Both the position numbers and the translations under genes were made by a program. From Caloranaerobacter azorensis DSM 13643 (GTDB lineage: Bacteria; Bacillota; Clostridia; Tissierellales; Thermohalobacteraceae), in contig NZ_FQXO01000007.1 of the NCBI RefSeq assembly GCF_900129995.1, positions 1-64,000 of the forward strand: a stretch of 64,000 nucleotides of DNA, given 5' to 3'. Under the pieces are notes generated by a model that worked only from the letters and a program-made list of their open reading frames with translations, was not told where the DNA came from and made no database searches. Shown piece after piece: positions 26,207 through 36,329 of this stretch (position 1 is the first letter of the stretch; each line of letters begins with the position of its first letter).

Positions 26207-27526
26207 CTAAAAAACTGATGTAATATCCTTCATTATTTCTATTGTTTCCTCTAATGTATACTTTTCCATTATGCCTTGCTTTAAAAAATTATTAATCTTT
26301 TCTATAGCATTAATAGCAATATCAATTTTTTCATTACTGCCCTCTTTATAAGCACCAATATTTATTAAATCTTCTGCTTCCTTATAAATTGACATTATAT
26401 CTTTTATTTTATTAGCAAGATATATATGCTCTTTATCACATATATTAGGCATTACCCTACTAATACTTGCTAATACATCTATCGCAGGATAGTGATTTTG
26501 ATTTGCCAATTTCCTTGATAAAACTATATGTCCATCTAATATCCCTCTTACAGTGTCAGTTATTGGTTCGTTTAAATCATCTCCATCAACTAAAACTGTA
26601 TATAAAGCTGTAATTGTCCCTCTATCTGATGTTCCTGCTCTTTCTAAAAGTTTCGGCAGTAGCGCAAATACTGATGGTGTATATCCTCTTGTAACTGGCG
26701 GTTCTCCAACAGCTAGACCCACCTCTCTCTGTGCCATCGCAAATCTAGTTAACGAATCCATCAAAAGCATCACATTTTTACCTTTATCCCTAAAATATTC
26801 AGCAATCGCTGTAGCAAGAAAAGCTCCTTTCATCCTAACAAGAGCTGGTTTATCAGATGTTGCAACTACAACAACAGATTTTTTTAGTCCTTCTTCTTTC
26901 AAATCATTTTCTATAAATTCTCGTACTTCTCTACCTCTTTCACCTATAAGTGCAATTACATTAACATCGGCTTTGACATTTCTTGCAATCATACCTAATG
27001 TTGTACTTTTTCCAACACCACTGCCTGCAAAAATGCCAATCCTTTGCCCTTTTCCACAAGTTAATAATCCATCTATTGCTTTTATACCTAATGGTAAAAT
27101 TTCTCTTATTTTCTTTCTCTGTAAAGGATTCGGTGGACTATTCATCACAGAATAAGTTTTACTATTGCTTATCGGTCCTTTACCATCAATTGGTTCGCCT
27201 AATCCATCTAAAACTCGTCCAATAAGTTCTTCACTAACATTAACTTTTAAAGAACTTCCTGTTGACACAACAATACTACCTGGTCCTATTCCTTCCATAT
27301 CTCCTAAAGGCATTAATAAAACCTTATCTTCCTTAAACCCAACTACTTCGGCTGGTATCGCTACTTTACTGCTAAAAGGATATATATAACATAATTCTCC
27401 TATACTAGTCTGTGGACCACTCGACTCTATCGTAAGACCAATAACTTTAGTTACTTTCCCATAATATTTAATTAATTTAACGTTATTAACTGCATCTGCA
27501 TATTTTTTTATATCTATTACTTCCAT
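26207..27526 (-). CDS. fliI: Flagellar export ATPase FliI
   Basis: FliI powers and orders export through the flagellar type III system. The 439-residue protein has an N-terminal beta-barrel (about 1-95), the F1-like catalytic domain with Walker A GIFAGSGVGKSTTLG, Walker B VMLLMDSLTRFAMAQREVGL region, and a C-terminal helical domain. The ATG at 27526 is preferred over the GTG at 27535 that overlaps the fliH stop; the ribosome site here is weak, so coupling to fliH is likely. Confidence 0.96.
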   Translation of the reverse strand: MEVIDIKKYADAVNNVKLIKYYGKVTKVIGLTIESSGPQTSIGELCYIYPFSSKVAIPAEVVGFKEDKVLLMPLGDMEGIGPGSIVVSTGSSLKVNVSEELIGRVLDGLGEPIDGKGPISNSKTYSVMNSPPNPLQRKKIREILPLGIKAIDGLLTCGKGQRIGIFAGSGVGKSTTLGMIARNVKADVNVIALIGERGREVREFIENDLKEEGLKKSVVVVATSDKPALVRMKGAFLATAIAEYFRDKGKNVMLLMDSLTRFAMAQREVGLAVGEPPVTRGYTPSVFALLPKLLERAGTSDRGTITALYTVLVDGDDLNEPITDTVRGILDGHIVLSRKLANQNHYPAIDVLASISRVMPNICDKEHIYLANKIKDIMSIYKEAEDLINIGAYKEGSNEKIDIAINAIEKINNFLKQGIMEKYTLEETIEIMKDITSVF

Positions 27527-27531
27527 ACATA

Positions 27532-28257
27532 TCACTCACTATTTAGAATATCTTTTAAAGTTTTTTTCATTGTTTCAATTTGAGTATTTATGCCAACATC
27601 CACACAACCTCTTTCAGTCTCTATAATACAGCTACCCTTTTGTAAATTATTATCGATTTTGACTTTAATATCTTCGATAAGACTTGCTTCTGCCAATAAT
27701 CTCTCTTTAGCAAGCTCAACAACATCGTAATCATCTTTAGAAACTCTAATAACGACTTTATCACTTACTAATAAATTTTCTAAACCTTTTAAAATAATTG
27801 ATATAATAACTTCTTTATCATCATCTAATTTTTGATTTATTATTTTCTCACTTATACTTATTACTAATTCTACGATGTCTTTTTCCAACTGCTTTAAATA
27901 TGCAGCTCTTTTCTGTAAATATTCTCTTTTTATACTATTTGCCTCTTTAATAATTTTTTCAGCTTCTATACACCCTTCTTCATAACCTTTTTTATATCCC
28001 TCTTCATACCCCTTTTGTTTTGATTCTTCAATTACTAAACGAGACTTTTCATACGTTTTTTCCATTATAGCATCTGCATTTTCCCTCGCTTCATTAAGAA
28101 GCATTTCTGCTTCAGCCTTAGCTTTATTTATAATTTCATCATGTTTTTTCCAAGCATCTTCCATAATTTTTTCAATATTATTTCTATTATCCTCTACACT
28201 ATCTTTTGTTACAGGTGTTTCTACAATTACTCGATACGATTTAATAATATTAGACAA
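27532..28257 (-). CDS. fliH: Flagellar export ATPase regulator FliH
   Basis: FliH binds FliI and tethers it to the C-ring. The 241-residue protein is a long helix with glycine-spaced repeats (SKQKGYEEGYKKGYEEG at about 80-96), the hallmark of FliH, and a C-terminal globular part (about 130-241). The start codon is TTG and overlaps the fliG stop region by 8 bases, with GGAGGGG upstream. The order fliG-fliH-fliI-fliJ is canonical. Confidence 0.93.
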   Translation of the reverse strand: MSNIIKSYRVIVETPVTKDSVEDNRNNIEKIMEDAWKKHDEIINKAKAEAEMLLNEARENADAIMEKTYEKSRLVIEESKQKGYEEGYKKGYEEGCIEAEKIIKEANSIKREYLQKRAAYLKQLEKDIVELVISISEKIINQKLDDDKEVIISIILKGLENLLVSDKVVIRVSKDDYDVVELAKERLLAEASLIEDIKVKIDNNLQKGSCIIETERGCVDVGINTQIETMKKTLKDILNSE

Positions 28258-29260
28258 CTATCTCGTCCCCTCCTCTTGGAGTAACTATTTCGCCTTCTTC
28301 CTCAAGTTTTCTTATAACATTAACAATATTTTGTTGAGCCTCCTCTATATCTTTTAATCGAACAGGACCCATAAATTCCATATCTTCTTTTATCATTTCT
28401 GCTAAACGTTTAGACATATTAGCAAAAATAACTTGCTTAACTTCTTCACTTGCAGATTTAAGAGCAATTGCCCATTGATTATTATCAATTTCTCTAATAA
28501 TTCTCTGTATAGACCTACTATCTAGCGTTACAATATCTTCAAATACAAACATTCTTCTCCTTATTTCTTCGCTTAATTCAGCATCTTGTGTTTCTAATTC
28601 TTCCATAATATGCTTTTCAGTTCCACGGTCAACGGTATTAAGTATAGATACTATTGTTTCGATTCCTCCAACACTTGTATAATCCTGAGTAACTAGATTT
28701 GAGAATTTATTTTCTAATACCCTTTCTATTTCTTTAATTATGTCAGGTGATGTTCTATCCATTATAGCAATCCTTTTTGCTACTTCAGCTTGTTTATCTT
28801 GAGGCAAACTCGATAAAATCTGGCCCGCTTGACTAGGTTTAAGATACGATAGAATCAAAGCTATAGTTTGTGGATGCTCATTTTGTATATAATTTAACAA
28901 TTGATTAGGATCTGCCTTTCTAATAAATTCAAAAGGCCTTACTTGTAATGAAGCCGTCAATCTATTAATTATATCAATTGCTTTTTGAGAACCTAAAGCT
29001 CTTTCTAGAACATCCTTAGCATAATTTATTCCACCTTCAGATATATATTCTTGAGCTAAACATAATTGATAAAAATCCTCCAATACTTTTTCCTTTTCTT
29101 CAGGAGAAACCATTCTAATATTTGCAATTTCTAAAGTAAGTTCTTCAATTTCTTCATCATTTAAATGCTTGAATATTTCGGCTGATTTTTGTGGACCTAA
29201 AGTTATCAATAATATCGCAGCTTTCTCTCTTCCAGTTAACTGCTGTAATCTAGACGACAT
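28250..29260 (-). CDS. fliG: Flagellar motor switch protein FliG
   Basis: FliG couples the MS ring to the C-ring and contacts the stator. The 336-residue protein has the N-terminal MS-ring domain (LTGREKAAILLITLGPQKSA), the middle domain with ENEHPQ-type motif (QNEHPQTIALILSYL), and the C-terminal torque helix (IRRRMFVFEDIVTLDSRSIQ) with its charged residues. I chose the ATG at 29260 because AAGGAGGGGAG lies just upstream; the longer frame overlaps fliF. The length is then exactly typical. Confidence 0.97.
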   Translation of the reverse strand: MSSRLQQLTGREKAAILLITLGPQKSAEIFKHLNDEEIEELTLEIANIRMVSPEEKEKVLEDFYQLCLAQEYISEGGINYAKDVLERALGSQKAIDIINRLTASLQVRPFEFIRKADPNQLLNYIQNEHPQTIALILSYLKPSQAGQILSSLPQDKQAEVAKRIAIMDRTSPDIIKEIERVLENKFSNLVTQDYTSVGGIETIVSILNTVDRGTEKHIMEELETQDAELSEEIRRRMFVFEDIVTLDSRSIQRIIREIDNNQWAIALKSASEEVKQVIFANMSKRLAEMIKEDMEFMGPVRLKDIEEAQQNIVNVIRKLEEEGEIVTPRGGDEIVV

Positions 29261-29273
29261 GGCTCTCCCCTCC

Positions 29274-30818
29274 TTAATCTTCATTTAACCAAGTTCTTAA
29301 TAATTGTGCAACCGCTTCTGGCTTCTTGTCAATAAACTTCTCAATTTGACTCTTAATTTCTGATTTTTCATTACTTATTAAATCTATATCCTGTATCTGT
29401 TCAAATTGTGTTGATTTCTGCTCTAGTACATCATTAATATCATATTTTTCATTTTTACGTCTATAATAATAAATAGTTCCAAATATCCCAGCTAATGCAA
29501 CGAATGCTATTGATAATATTAAAATTAGATTATTGTTTTTACTATCGGCATTATTAGTAACATAATCAATACTATTTGGTAATGACTTATTAAATTTTGC
29601 TGTATTTACTTGTACTTGCTTTGTATCCAATCCAGTAGCTGCATATATTAATTTAACAATCTCTTTTTTCTCTTCAGCTGAAAGCTCTCCATCTGCAATC
29701 GCATCTTCATTAATCAAAATCGCAACCGTTATAGATTCAATGCTACCAGGTGCTTTTTCGATTTGCTTATTTATTTCATTTAATTCATAATTTATTGTCT
29801 TACTCGCCCTATAAAACTTAGAATTATTTTTATCAGACTGTACATAATTAACAATATTATCAGAATTTGAATCGACTCCTGGTACTCCTCCGTCTGGTCC
29901 ATTAATCATGTTTTCTTCTAATTGCTCCATACTACGTATTAAACCTTCATCACTACCATCTACTGGTGGTTGAAATTGTACAACTTTTGTAACCTCACTA
30001 TCGAAATTCATTTTTACACTCGATCTTACATCAACATTTCCATATCCAAACATAGTTTCTAAGAACCTTTTTATACTATTATCAATTCTTCTCTGTATAT
30101 TCCATTGAATATCTAATTGCTCATTATAATTATATTTTTCAATATTTTCGTCTGCAGTAAGTAAATTACCCGTATCATCAATAATTGAAACATTTTCTAA
30201 TTTTATCTCTTTAACAGCTCCAGCTACTAAATTTCTTATAGCAAGTACTTTATCTTTTGATAAATGGTATCCCCTTGACAATTTGATAAAAACTGAAGCT
30301 GTGGCTTCCTCACTTTGCTTTAATACAAAACTATTTTCATCTGGTATATCTAAATATACCTTAGCACCCTCTATTCCATCAATTTCTGTTATAGTGCTTG
30401 CAAGCTCGTTTTCTAAAGCATATTCTAATCTTTGCCTTTTTTCATAATCCGTCATAGTCCAACTATTATCATTTAATGCATCTAAAAAACTATAACCATC
30501 TTTCGGCAATCCTTCAGTAGCTAGCTGAATTTTAACCTTATTTTTATATCCTTTTGGTACTAAAATAGTTGTACCTTCATCTGCATTTTTCCATTTTATA
30601 CCCATTTCATTTAGCTTATCCGTTATAAGTCCAGCATCTTTTAAGCTCAAATTTTTATAAAGAACTTCATATTCTGTACGTGTAAGGTAATATGTAATCA
30701 AACTAACACTAATGATAATTAGAAAGGCACTAACTGTTAATTTGATTTTTTTTGTTTTATCTAGTTCACTCCAAAAATCATTAAGCTGTTTTCTAATTTT
30801 ATTTATAGTTTCAGACAC
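29274..30818 (-). CDS. fliF: Flagellar MS-ring protein FliF
   Basis: FliF forms the MS ring, the base on which the flagellum is built. The 514-residue protein has two membrane helices (about 24-45 and 420-440), periplasmic ring-building motifs between them (YEVLYKNLSLKDAGLI; LENELASTITEIDGIEGAKV), and a C-terminal cytoplasmic tail for FliG (ending AVAQLLRTWLNED). The start codon is GTG after GAGGTGATTGA. It follows fliE by 30 bases. Confidence 0.97.
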   Translation of the reverse strand: MSETINKIRKQLNDFWSELDKTKKIKLTVSAFLIIISVSLITYYLTRTEYEVLYKNLSLKDAGLITDKLNEMGIKWKNADEGTTILVPKGYKNKVKIQLATEGLPKDGYSFLDALNDNSWTMTDYEKRQRLEYALENELASTITEIDGIEGAKVYLDIPDENSFVLKQSEEATASVFIKLSRGYHLSKDKVLAIRNLVAGAVKEIKLENVSIIDDTGNLLTADENIEKYNYNEQLDIQWNIQRRIDNSIKRFLETMFGYGNVDVRSSVKMNFDSEVTKVVQFQPPVDGSDEGLIRSMEQLEENMINGPDGGVPGVDSNSDNIVNYVQSDKNNSKFYRASKTINYELNEINKQIEKAPGSIESITVAILINEDAIADGELSAEEKKEIVKLIYAATGLDTKQVQVNTAKFNKSLPNSIDYVTNNADSKNNNLILILSIAFVALAGIFGTIYYYRRKNEKYDINDVLEQKSTQFEQIQDIDLISNEKSEIKSQIEKFIDKKPEAVAQLLRTWLNED

Positions 30819-30848
30819 TCAATCACCTCATTTCTTGCTACGACTAAA

Positions 30849-31145
30849 TTAAATTTGCATCCTCATTATCTCCTTATATGCATCTATAACCTTATTCCTG
30901 ATACTTAATGTGAGTTGTAAAGCTATATTGGCCTTTTCACTAGCTATCATCACTTCATGAATATTATCTATTTGTCCCATTGCTAATAACTTATTATAAT
31001 GTTCAGCTTCTACTTGTAGACTATTTACTTTATCTAATGCTTCTTTTAAGAAGTTTCCAAAAGAGTCTTTTTTGCTGTTATTTATATTAATATCCTTACT
31101 TATATAACTTAAATTTCTTATCTTACTTATATCATTTATCTCCAT
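30849..31145 (-). CDS. fliE: Rod-MS ring adaptor FliE
   Basis: FliE joins the MS ring to the rod and is the first exported protein. The 98-residue protein has the family signature FGNFLKEALDKVNSLQVEAE and a C-terminal helix ALQLTLSIRNKVIDAYKEIM. The length is typical. GGAGGATAAGTAT precedes the ATG. It follows flgC by 14 bases. Confidence 0.95.
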   Translation of the reverse strand: MEINDISKIRNLSYISKDININNSKKDSFGNFLKEALDKVNSLQVEAEHYNKLLAMGQIDNIHEVMIASEKANIALQLTLSIRNKVIDAYKEIMRMQI

Positions 31146-31159
31146 ATACTTATCCTCCC

Positions 31160-31600
31160 TTATCTACCTATTTCTAATGCTTTCATAGCCATAGTTTTAG
31201 ATGAATTAATTGCTGCTATATTTGCTTCGTAGGCTCTAGATGCCGATATCATATCCACCATTTCTTTAACTACCTCTACATTTGGCATCAAAACATATCC
31301 ATCTTTATCTGCATCAGGATGTCCTGGCTCATACACTTTTTTAAATGGAGTTTTATCTTCCACTATTGCACTAACCTTTACACCTTGTCCATTTAAATTT
31401 TTATGTGAATAATTAGATAGATAATATGAAAAAGGTTTACTATTTTTCTCTTTAAACACTACCATTTTTCTTCTATAAGGAAGTCCACTACTTGTCCTAG
31501 TTGTATTTGCATTAGCTATATTTTTAGAAATAATATCCATTCTTATTCTTTCTGCACTCATTCCAGAAGCACTAATATTTATAGCATTAAAAACTCCCAT
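31160..31600 (-). CDS. flgC: Proximal rod protein FlgC
   Basis: FlgC is a rod subunit. The 146-residue protein has the axial-protein N-terminal signature (ISASGMSAERIRMDIISKNI, ANANTT) and the C-terminal VEVVKEMVDMISASRAYEAN. The central part is short as usual for FlgC. It starts 2 bases after flgB, with AGGAGATAG upstream of the ATG. Confidence 0.96.
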   Translation of the reverse strand: MGVFNAINISASGMSAERIRMDIISKNIANANTTRTSSGLPYRRKMVVFKEKNSKPFSYYLSNYSHKNLNGQGVKVSAIVEDKTPFKKVYEPGHPDADKDGYVLMPNVEVVKEMVDMISASRAYEANIAAINSSKTMAMKALEIGR

Positions 31601-31602
31601 TA

Positions 31603-32004
31603 CTATCTCCTCCCTTCATTAATTACTGATTTAATTCTGCCGAATTCTGATATTGTTTGCCTAATTAAAGCGTTATACATTATTGTGTTTTTTGCTAATT
31701 CTGCCATTTCGATATCAATATCTACATTATTTTCATCTAATCTAGTGGACGTATTTATTTCTTTTACAACTATTGGTTCGAAATTATCATGTCGTGATCT
31801 AATATGTAATTTATTTGTAACTTCAAGTTTTACTGATTTGTCTTCTAAATTCTCTTTTAATATATTTTCAAACTCAACTCTAACTCTTTTATAGCCAGGT
31901 GTATTAGCATTAGCAATATTATTAGAAATAGCTTCATGTCTTAGCCAAGTTCCATTAAGGGCAAAATTTAAAAAATTAACTGTAGAAAACATTTTATCAA
32001 ACAT
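31603..32004 (-). CDS. flgB: Proximal rod protein FlgB; first gene of the fla/che operon
   Basis: FlgB is a rod subunit. The 133-residue protein carries the axial signature LRHEAISNNIANANTPGYKR and the C-terminal DIDIEMAELAKNTIMYNALI. AGAGGTGAGTTT precedes the ATG. It is the first gene after a 206-base gap that holds the codY terminator and a candidate promoter, so it is the head gene of the operon that runs to the left edge. Confidence 0.96.
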   Translation of the reverse strand: MFDKMFSTVNFLNFALNGTWLRHEAISNNIANANTPGYKRVRVEFENILKENLEDKSVKLEVTNKLHIRSRHDNFEPIVVKEINTSTRLDENNVDIDIEMAELAKNTIMYNALIRQTISEFGRIKSVINEGRR

Positions 32005-32129
32005 AAACTCACCTCTTAAGTCAAATATCTATAAATTATTCGATAAAAATTTACAAAATCCTTCATGTTTTTGTTTTTATACTTAATTAATATTAATTTT
32101 CTTTTTCAATTTACATATATCCTCTTTAT

Positions 32130-32158
32130 ATTTTATATTTTTTTACAATTTTCTTCAA
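32130..32158 (-). promoter_or_regulatory. Candidate sigma-A promoter of the fla/che operon
   Basis: TTGAAG and TAAAAT are separated by exactly 17 bases, giving a start near 32123 and a leader of about 118 bases before flgB. The region is AT-rich, so chance matches are possible, but this is the best-spaced pair in the gap. Confidence 0.55.
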
Positions 32159-32161
32159 ATA
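32147..32161. promoter_or_regulatory. CodY-box-like sequence over the fla/che -35
   Basis: The 15-base stretch AATTTTCTTCAAATA matches the CodY consensus AATTTTCWGAAAATT at 12 of 15 positions, and also 12 of 15 read on the other strand. It covers the -35 hexamer of the candidate promoter. CodY is known to repress motility genes in B. subtilis; here the codY gene lies immediately upstream. Confidence 0.45.
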
Positions 32162-32173
32162 GTCAATAAGTCC

Positions 32174-32212
32174 TAATAAAAAGGAAAGGTATAACATAAA
32201 TGTTATACCTTT
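32174..32212 (-). terminator. Rho-independent terminator after codY
   Basis: A 12-bp perfect stem (32185-32196 with 32201-32212, core GGTATAACA/TGTTATACC) with a 4-base loop overlaps the codY stop and is followed in minus-strand RNA by CCUUUUUAUU. It separates the codY operon from the fla/che operon. Confidence 0.8.
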
Positions 32213-32993
32213 AATTTCTAACCTTTTTTAACTCATCTATTAATTTATCATTTAAAATCTTTATATATGTTCCTTTCATTCCAAGAGACCTAGATTCGAT
32301 TACTCCAGCACTTTCAAATTTTCTAAGTGCATTTACGATTACAGATCTTGTAATACCTACTCTGTCCGCTATTTTACTAGCAACAAGTAATCCTTCGTCC
32401 CCTTCTAGTTCATTAAAAATATGTTCTACTGCTTCTAATTCAGAATATGATAAAGTACCTATTGCCATTTGAACTATAGCTTTCTTACGAGCTTCCTCTT
32501 CTATTTCTTCATTTTTAGCCCTTAAAATTTCCATTCCAACTATTGTTGCACTATATTCAGCCAAAACTAAATCTTCTTCAGTAAATTCCCTTCCAAACCT
32601 CGCTAAAACTAGAGTCCCTAATCTAACTCCTCCACTTATTATCGGTACAACTGTACTTAATTTATTAGGATAATCACATCTAGATACCTGATCAAAAACA
32701 CATTCTTCAATTTCTTTTGTATTGGCTCTAGTTTCATTAATCCTCAACAATTCTTCATTATATTCTTTAGGAAATCTTCTTTCTTCTACTACTTCACTCT
32801 GTATGATATTACACTCAAAACCTGAAGATAATGCAAACCCCAATACTCTTCCTTTTTTACTAGCTATATAAACATTTGCCTCTAGAATTTCACTTAAAGT
32901 CGCACTTAATTCTGAAAAAGAAACTGGTTTACTACCTGAATTTTGCAAAATTTTATTAAGTCTTCTTGTCTTCTGTAATAAACTTTCACCCAT
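32211..32993 (-). CDS. codY: GTP- and branched-chain amino acid-sensing repressor CodY
   Basis: CodY is the global nutritional repressor of Firmicutes. The 260-residue protein has the N-terminal GAF sensor (about 1-155, with [13 protein letters not shown] and [13 protein letters not shown]), a linker helix, and the winged helix-turn-helix (about 200-260) with [20 protein letters not shown]. The length is typical (259-260). It is the last gene of the comM-to-codY cluster, follows hslU by 15 bases with GGAGG before the ATG, and lies directly upstream of the fla/che operon, as in B. subtilis. Confidence 0.97.
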   Translation of the reverse strand: MGESLLQKTRRLNKILQNSGSKPVSFSELSATLSEILEANVYIASKKGRVLGFALSSGFECNIIQSEVVEERRFPKEYNEELLRINETRANTKEIEECVFDQVSRCDYPNKLSTVVPIISGGVRLGTLVLARFGREFTEEDLVLAEYSATIVGMEILRAKNEEIEEEARKKAIVQMAIGTLSYSELEAVEHIFNELEGDEGLLVASKIADRVGITRSVIVNALRKFESAGVIESRSLGMKGTYIKILNDKLIDELKKVRN

Positions 32994-33008
32994 ATTAATC
33001 CTCCTTCA

Positions 33009-34403
33009 TTAGATTATGTATTTTGACATATCTTTTTCTTGTATGATATCACCTAATTTTTCTCTAACATATTTCTCATCAATCACTATCTCATTTTCTT
33101 CAATATCTGGAGCTTCAAAAGATATATCTTCATGTAATTTTTCCAATATAGTATGCAGTCTTCTAGCTCCTATATTCTCTGATTGTTCATTAATAAGATA
33201 TGCAATTTTTGCTATTTCATTAATAGCTTCTTCAGTATATGTTACTTTTATACCTTCTGTCTCTAACAACAACTGATATTGTTTGATAAGTGCATTTTGT
33301 GGTTTTGTCAATATTTCCTTGAAATTGTCTTGAGCAAGATTTTCTAATTCTACTCGAATAGGAAACCTACCTTGAATTTCTGGTATTAAATCTGTAACTT
33401 TTGAAATATGAAAAGCTCCAGCTGCTATAAAGAGAATATGATCTGTTTTAACAGGTCCATATTTTGTCATAACAGTACTTCCTTCAATAATTGGCAAAAT
33501 ATCCCTTTGAACTCCTTCTCTTGATATATCAGGCCCGGAACTATAATTTCTTCCTGCAATTTTATCTATTTCATCAATAAATATTATCCCATTTTCTTCA
33601 GCTCTTTTAATCCCTTCATTAATAACTTCATCCATATCTATAAGTTTTTGTGCTTCTTGAGAAGTCAAAATTTTCTTTGCCTCTTTAATAGGAACTTTCC
33701 TCTTTTTAGTCATTTTAGGGATTATCCCACCTAATAAGTCATTCACATTAATATTTAACTCTTCAATTCCAATGCCACTAAACATCTCTATAGTAGAACT
33801 TTTACTTTCTTCAATTTCTATTTCAATAACTTTATCATCTAATTCATTACTATTAAGTCTCTTTCGAATTTCTTTTCTTTGTTCCAAAATTTTTTCATTT
33901 TCAGCAGAATTATCATTATTATATTTATCGGTTCTATTAGTACCGAAGAAAACATTTAGAGGATTTATAAAATCCTCCGTTTTCTTATGTAGCGGCACTA
34001 AAATTTCAGCAATTCTATCTAAAGCAATATCATATGCTTTACTGTATACCATTTCGATTTTCTCTGATTTTACCATTCGTATAGAAGTCTGCACTAAATC
34101 CCTTACCATCGATTCTACATCTCTACCCACATAACCTACTTCAGTAAATTTTGTAGCTTCTACTTTTACAAAAGGCGCATTTACTAATTTAGCTAGTCTT
34201 CTTGCAATTTCAGTTTTCCCTACACCAGTCGGCCCTATCATTAATATATTTTTAGGTTTAACTTCCTCTTTAAACTCATCATCTAACAAACTTCTTCTAT
34301 ACCTATTTCTTAATGCAATCGCAACGGATTTTTTTGCTTTCTGTTGACCTATTATATATTTATCTAATTCTTTAACTATTTGTTTTGGAGTTAATTCCTT
34401 CAT
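33009..34403 (-). CDS. hslU: HslU (ClpY) protease ATPase
   Basis: HslU unfolds substrates for the HslV peptidase. The 464-residue AAA+ protein has Walker [17 protein letters not shown], the pore motif GYVGRD, a long I-domain (about 110-240), Walker [11 protein letters not shown], and the C-terminal domain ending in a short tail that activates HslV (EKDMSKYII). AAAGGAGTG precedes the ATG. It follows hslV by 14 bases. The order hslV-hslU-codY matches B. subtilis clpQ-clpY-codY. Confidence 0.97.
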   Translation of the reverse strand: MKELTPKQIVKELDKYIIGQQKAKKSVAIALRNRYRRSLLDDEFKEEVKPKNILMIGPTGVGKTEIARRLAKLVNAPFVKVEATKFTEVGYVGRDVESMVRDLVQTSIRMVKSEKIEMVYSKAYDIALDRIAEILVPLHKKTEDFINPLNVFFGTNRTDKYNNDNSAENEKILEQRKEIRKRLNSNELDDKVIEIEIEESKSSTIEMFSGIGIEELNINVNDLLGGIIPKMTKKRKVPIKEAKKILTSQEAQKLIDMDEVINEGIKRAEENGIIFIDEIDKIAGRNYSSGPDISREGVQRDILPIIEGSTVMTKYGPVKTDHILFIAAGAFHISKVTDLIPEIQGRFPIRVELENLAQDNFKEILTKPQNALIKQYQLLLETEGIKVTYTEEAINEIAKIAYLINEQSENIGARRLHTILEKLHEDISFEAPDIEENEIVIDEKYVREKLGDIIQEKDMSKYII

Positions 34404-34417
34404 AAAAAAACACTCCT

Positions 34418-34948
34418 TTAAATTACTTCTATAGAAATATTACTATTAGTATATACACATATAGACGAAGCTATCAAGAGTGACTCTTTTACTATTTCCT
34501 CAATTGAAAGATCAGAATGTTTTAGTAATGCTTTACCTGCCGCAAATGCATAACTACCACCTGAACCTATAGCAACTATACCATCTTCTGGTTCAATAAC
34601 CTCACCATTTCCTGAAATCACTAATAAAATATCTTTATTTCCTGCTATTAACATAGCTTCGAGTTTTTTTAAAATCTTATCATTTCTCCACTCCATAGCT
34701 AATTCTACAGCTGCTCTTTTAAGATTTCCACTAAATTGTTCTAATTTTTCTTCTAGTTTTTCAGATAAAGTCATTGCATCAGCTACAGAACCCGCAAATC
34801 CAACTACTACGGTATTATTATATAATTTTCTCACTTTTTTAGCTGTATGTTTCATAATAGTTTTATCTCCAAAAGTAACTTGCCCATCTCCAGCTATTGC
34901 AACCCTATTACCTTTTTTTACAGCAATAATTGTTGTTCCCCTAAACAT
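34418..34948 (-). CDS. hslV: HslV (ClpQ) protease peptidase subunit
   Basis: HslV is the proteasome-like peptidase of the HslUV complex. The 176-residue protein starts [20 protein letters not shown]; cleavage after Gly4 would expose Thr5 as the catalytic N-terminal nucleophile, so it is the threonine type rather than the serine type of B. subtilis ClpQ. GDGQVTFG and GSGGSYA are conserved. The ATG at 34948 is chosen because AGGGGTGAG lies upstream; the longer frame adds 12 residues that would block maturation. Confidence 0.95.
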   Translation of the reverse strand: MFRGTTIIAVKKGNRVAIAGDGQVTFGDKTIMKHTAKKVRKLYNNTVVVGFAGSVADAMTLSEKLEEKLEQFSGNLKRAAVELAMEWRNDKILKKLEAMLIAGNKDILLVISGNGEVIEPEDGIVAIGSGGSYAFAAGKALLKHSDLSIEEIVKESLLIASSICVYTNSNISIEVI

Positions 34949-34995
34949 AATCTCACCCCTATCAGCAACAATCAATACTATCATATTTTAACATA

Positions 34996-36318
34996 TCAAT
35001 CAACTAATATTTTATTATCTTTAATAAATTTTTGTAAAACTTTTAAACTTCGTTCGGATTTCAATCTATTTCTCTCTTTTTTATTCTTAACTTTATGCTC
35101 CAATTTAGGCATTATCCCAAAATTTATATGCATAGGTTGAAAATCACTTATACTTCCGTCAGAAATATAATTACTTAAAGAGCCAAGTGCCGTTTCTAAT
35201 GGAAATATTATTGGCTCTTTATCTAATAATATTCTAGACATATTTATACCTGCCACTAATCCAGAAGCAGCAGATTCAACATATCCTTCAACACCAGTTA
35301 TTTGTCCTGCAAACATTATATTTTTATATTCTTTCAATTGATAAGTTGGTTTTAAAACCTTTGGTGAATCGATATAAGTATTGCGATGCATTACACCATA
35401 TCTAACAAATTCTGCATTTTCTAATGCAGGAATTAAACTAAATACCCTCTTTTGTTCTCCCCATTTTAAATTAGTCTGAAACCCAACTATATTATATAAA
35501 GTTCCTTCTTTATTGTCTTGTCTTAATTGAACAACTGCATGATACTTCTCTTTTGTAATTGGATTTTCTAATCCAACAGGTTTTAATGGCCCATATAACA
35601 AAGTTTCTTTACCTCTTTTCGCCATAACTTCTATAGGCATACAAGCTTCAAAAACTATTTGTTTTTCAAAATTCTTTAATGGATGGACTTCTGCTTTAAT
35701 AAGTTCTTCATAGAAACGTTCATATTCTTCTTCATTCATAGGACAATTTATATAGTCAGCATCTCCTTTATTATATCTAGAACCTTTAAATGCTTTTTCC
35801 ATATTAATTGATTCATAAGTTACAATTGGAGCTGCTGCATCATAGAAATACAAATTTTCAGCTTTAGTTAATTTAGAAATATTATCTGTCAAATTTTTAG
35901 ATGTTAATGGCCCTGTAGCTACAATTACAAAACTATCAATTGGTATTTCAGTTACTTCCTCTCTTATGAGTTCTATATTAGGATGATTATAAATTTTATT
36001 AGTTATTTCTTCCGAAAATTTTTCTCTATCAACTGCTAGTGCTCCTCCTGCAGGCACTTTATTATTATCAGCAGCTTCAATAATTAATGATTTTAACATC
36101 CTCATTTCAGCCTTAAGTAATCCTACGGCATTTTCTAAACTGTCCGACTTTAATGAATTACTACACACTAATTCAGATAGTTTATCTGTATGATGTGCTT
36201 CTGTATTTTTAACAGGCCTCATTTCAAATAGCCTAACTTTAATTCCCCTGTTAGCTAATTGCCAACTTGCTTCGCATCCTGCCAATCCTCCACCAATAAC
36301 TACTACTTCTTTTTGCAT
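34996..36318 (-). CDS. trmFO: tRNA uracil-54 C5-methyltransferase TrmFO (folate/FAD)
   Basis: TrmFO makes ribothymidine 54 in tRNA with methylenetetrahydrofolate and FAD. The 440-residue protein has the FAD-binding motif [17 protein letters not shown] at the N-terminus and the conserved CSNSLKSDS and [19 protein letters not shown] segments. Length is typical. It follows topA by 11 bases. In B. subtilis a xerC gene lies between trmFO and clpQ; here hslV follows directly. Confidence 0.97.
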   Translation of the reverse strand: MQKEVVVIGGGLAGCEASWQLANRGIKVRLFEMRPVKNTEAHHTDKLSELVCSNSLKSDSLENAVGLLKAEMRMLKSLIIEAADNNKVPAGGALAVDREKFSEEITNKIYNHPNIELIREEVTEIPIDSFVIVATGPLTSKNLTDNISKLTKAENLYFYDAAAPIVTYESINMEKAFKGSRYNKGDADYINCPMNEEEYERFYEELIKAEVHPLKNFEKQIVFEACMPIEVMAKRGKETLLYGPLKPVGLENPITKEKYHAVVQLRQDNKEGTLYNIVGFQTNLKWGEQKRVFSLIPALENAEFVRYGVMHRNTYIDSPKVLKPTYQLKEYKNIMFAGQITGVEGYVESAASGLVAGINMSRILLDKEPIIFPLETALGSLSNYISDGSISDFQPMHINFGIMPKLEHKVKNKKERNRLKSERSLKVLQKFIKDNKILVD

Positions 36319-36329
36319 AATATCACCCT

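Noticed and set aside
26553-27155. 200-codon open frame on the plus strand opposite fliI
   Set aside because: It lies fully inside fliI, whose motifs are clear, has no ribosome site of the quality seen elsewhere and a Ser/Pro/Leu-rich shadow composition.
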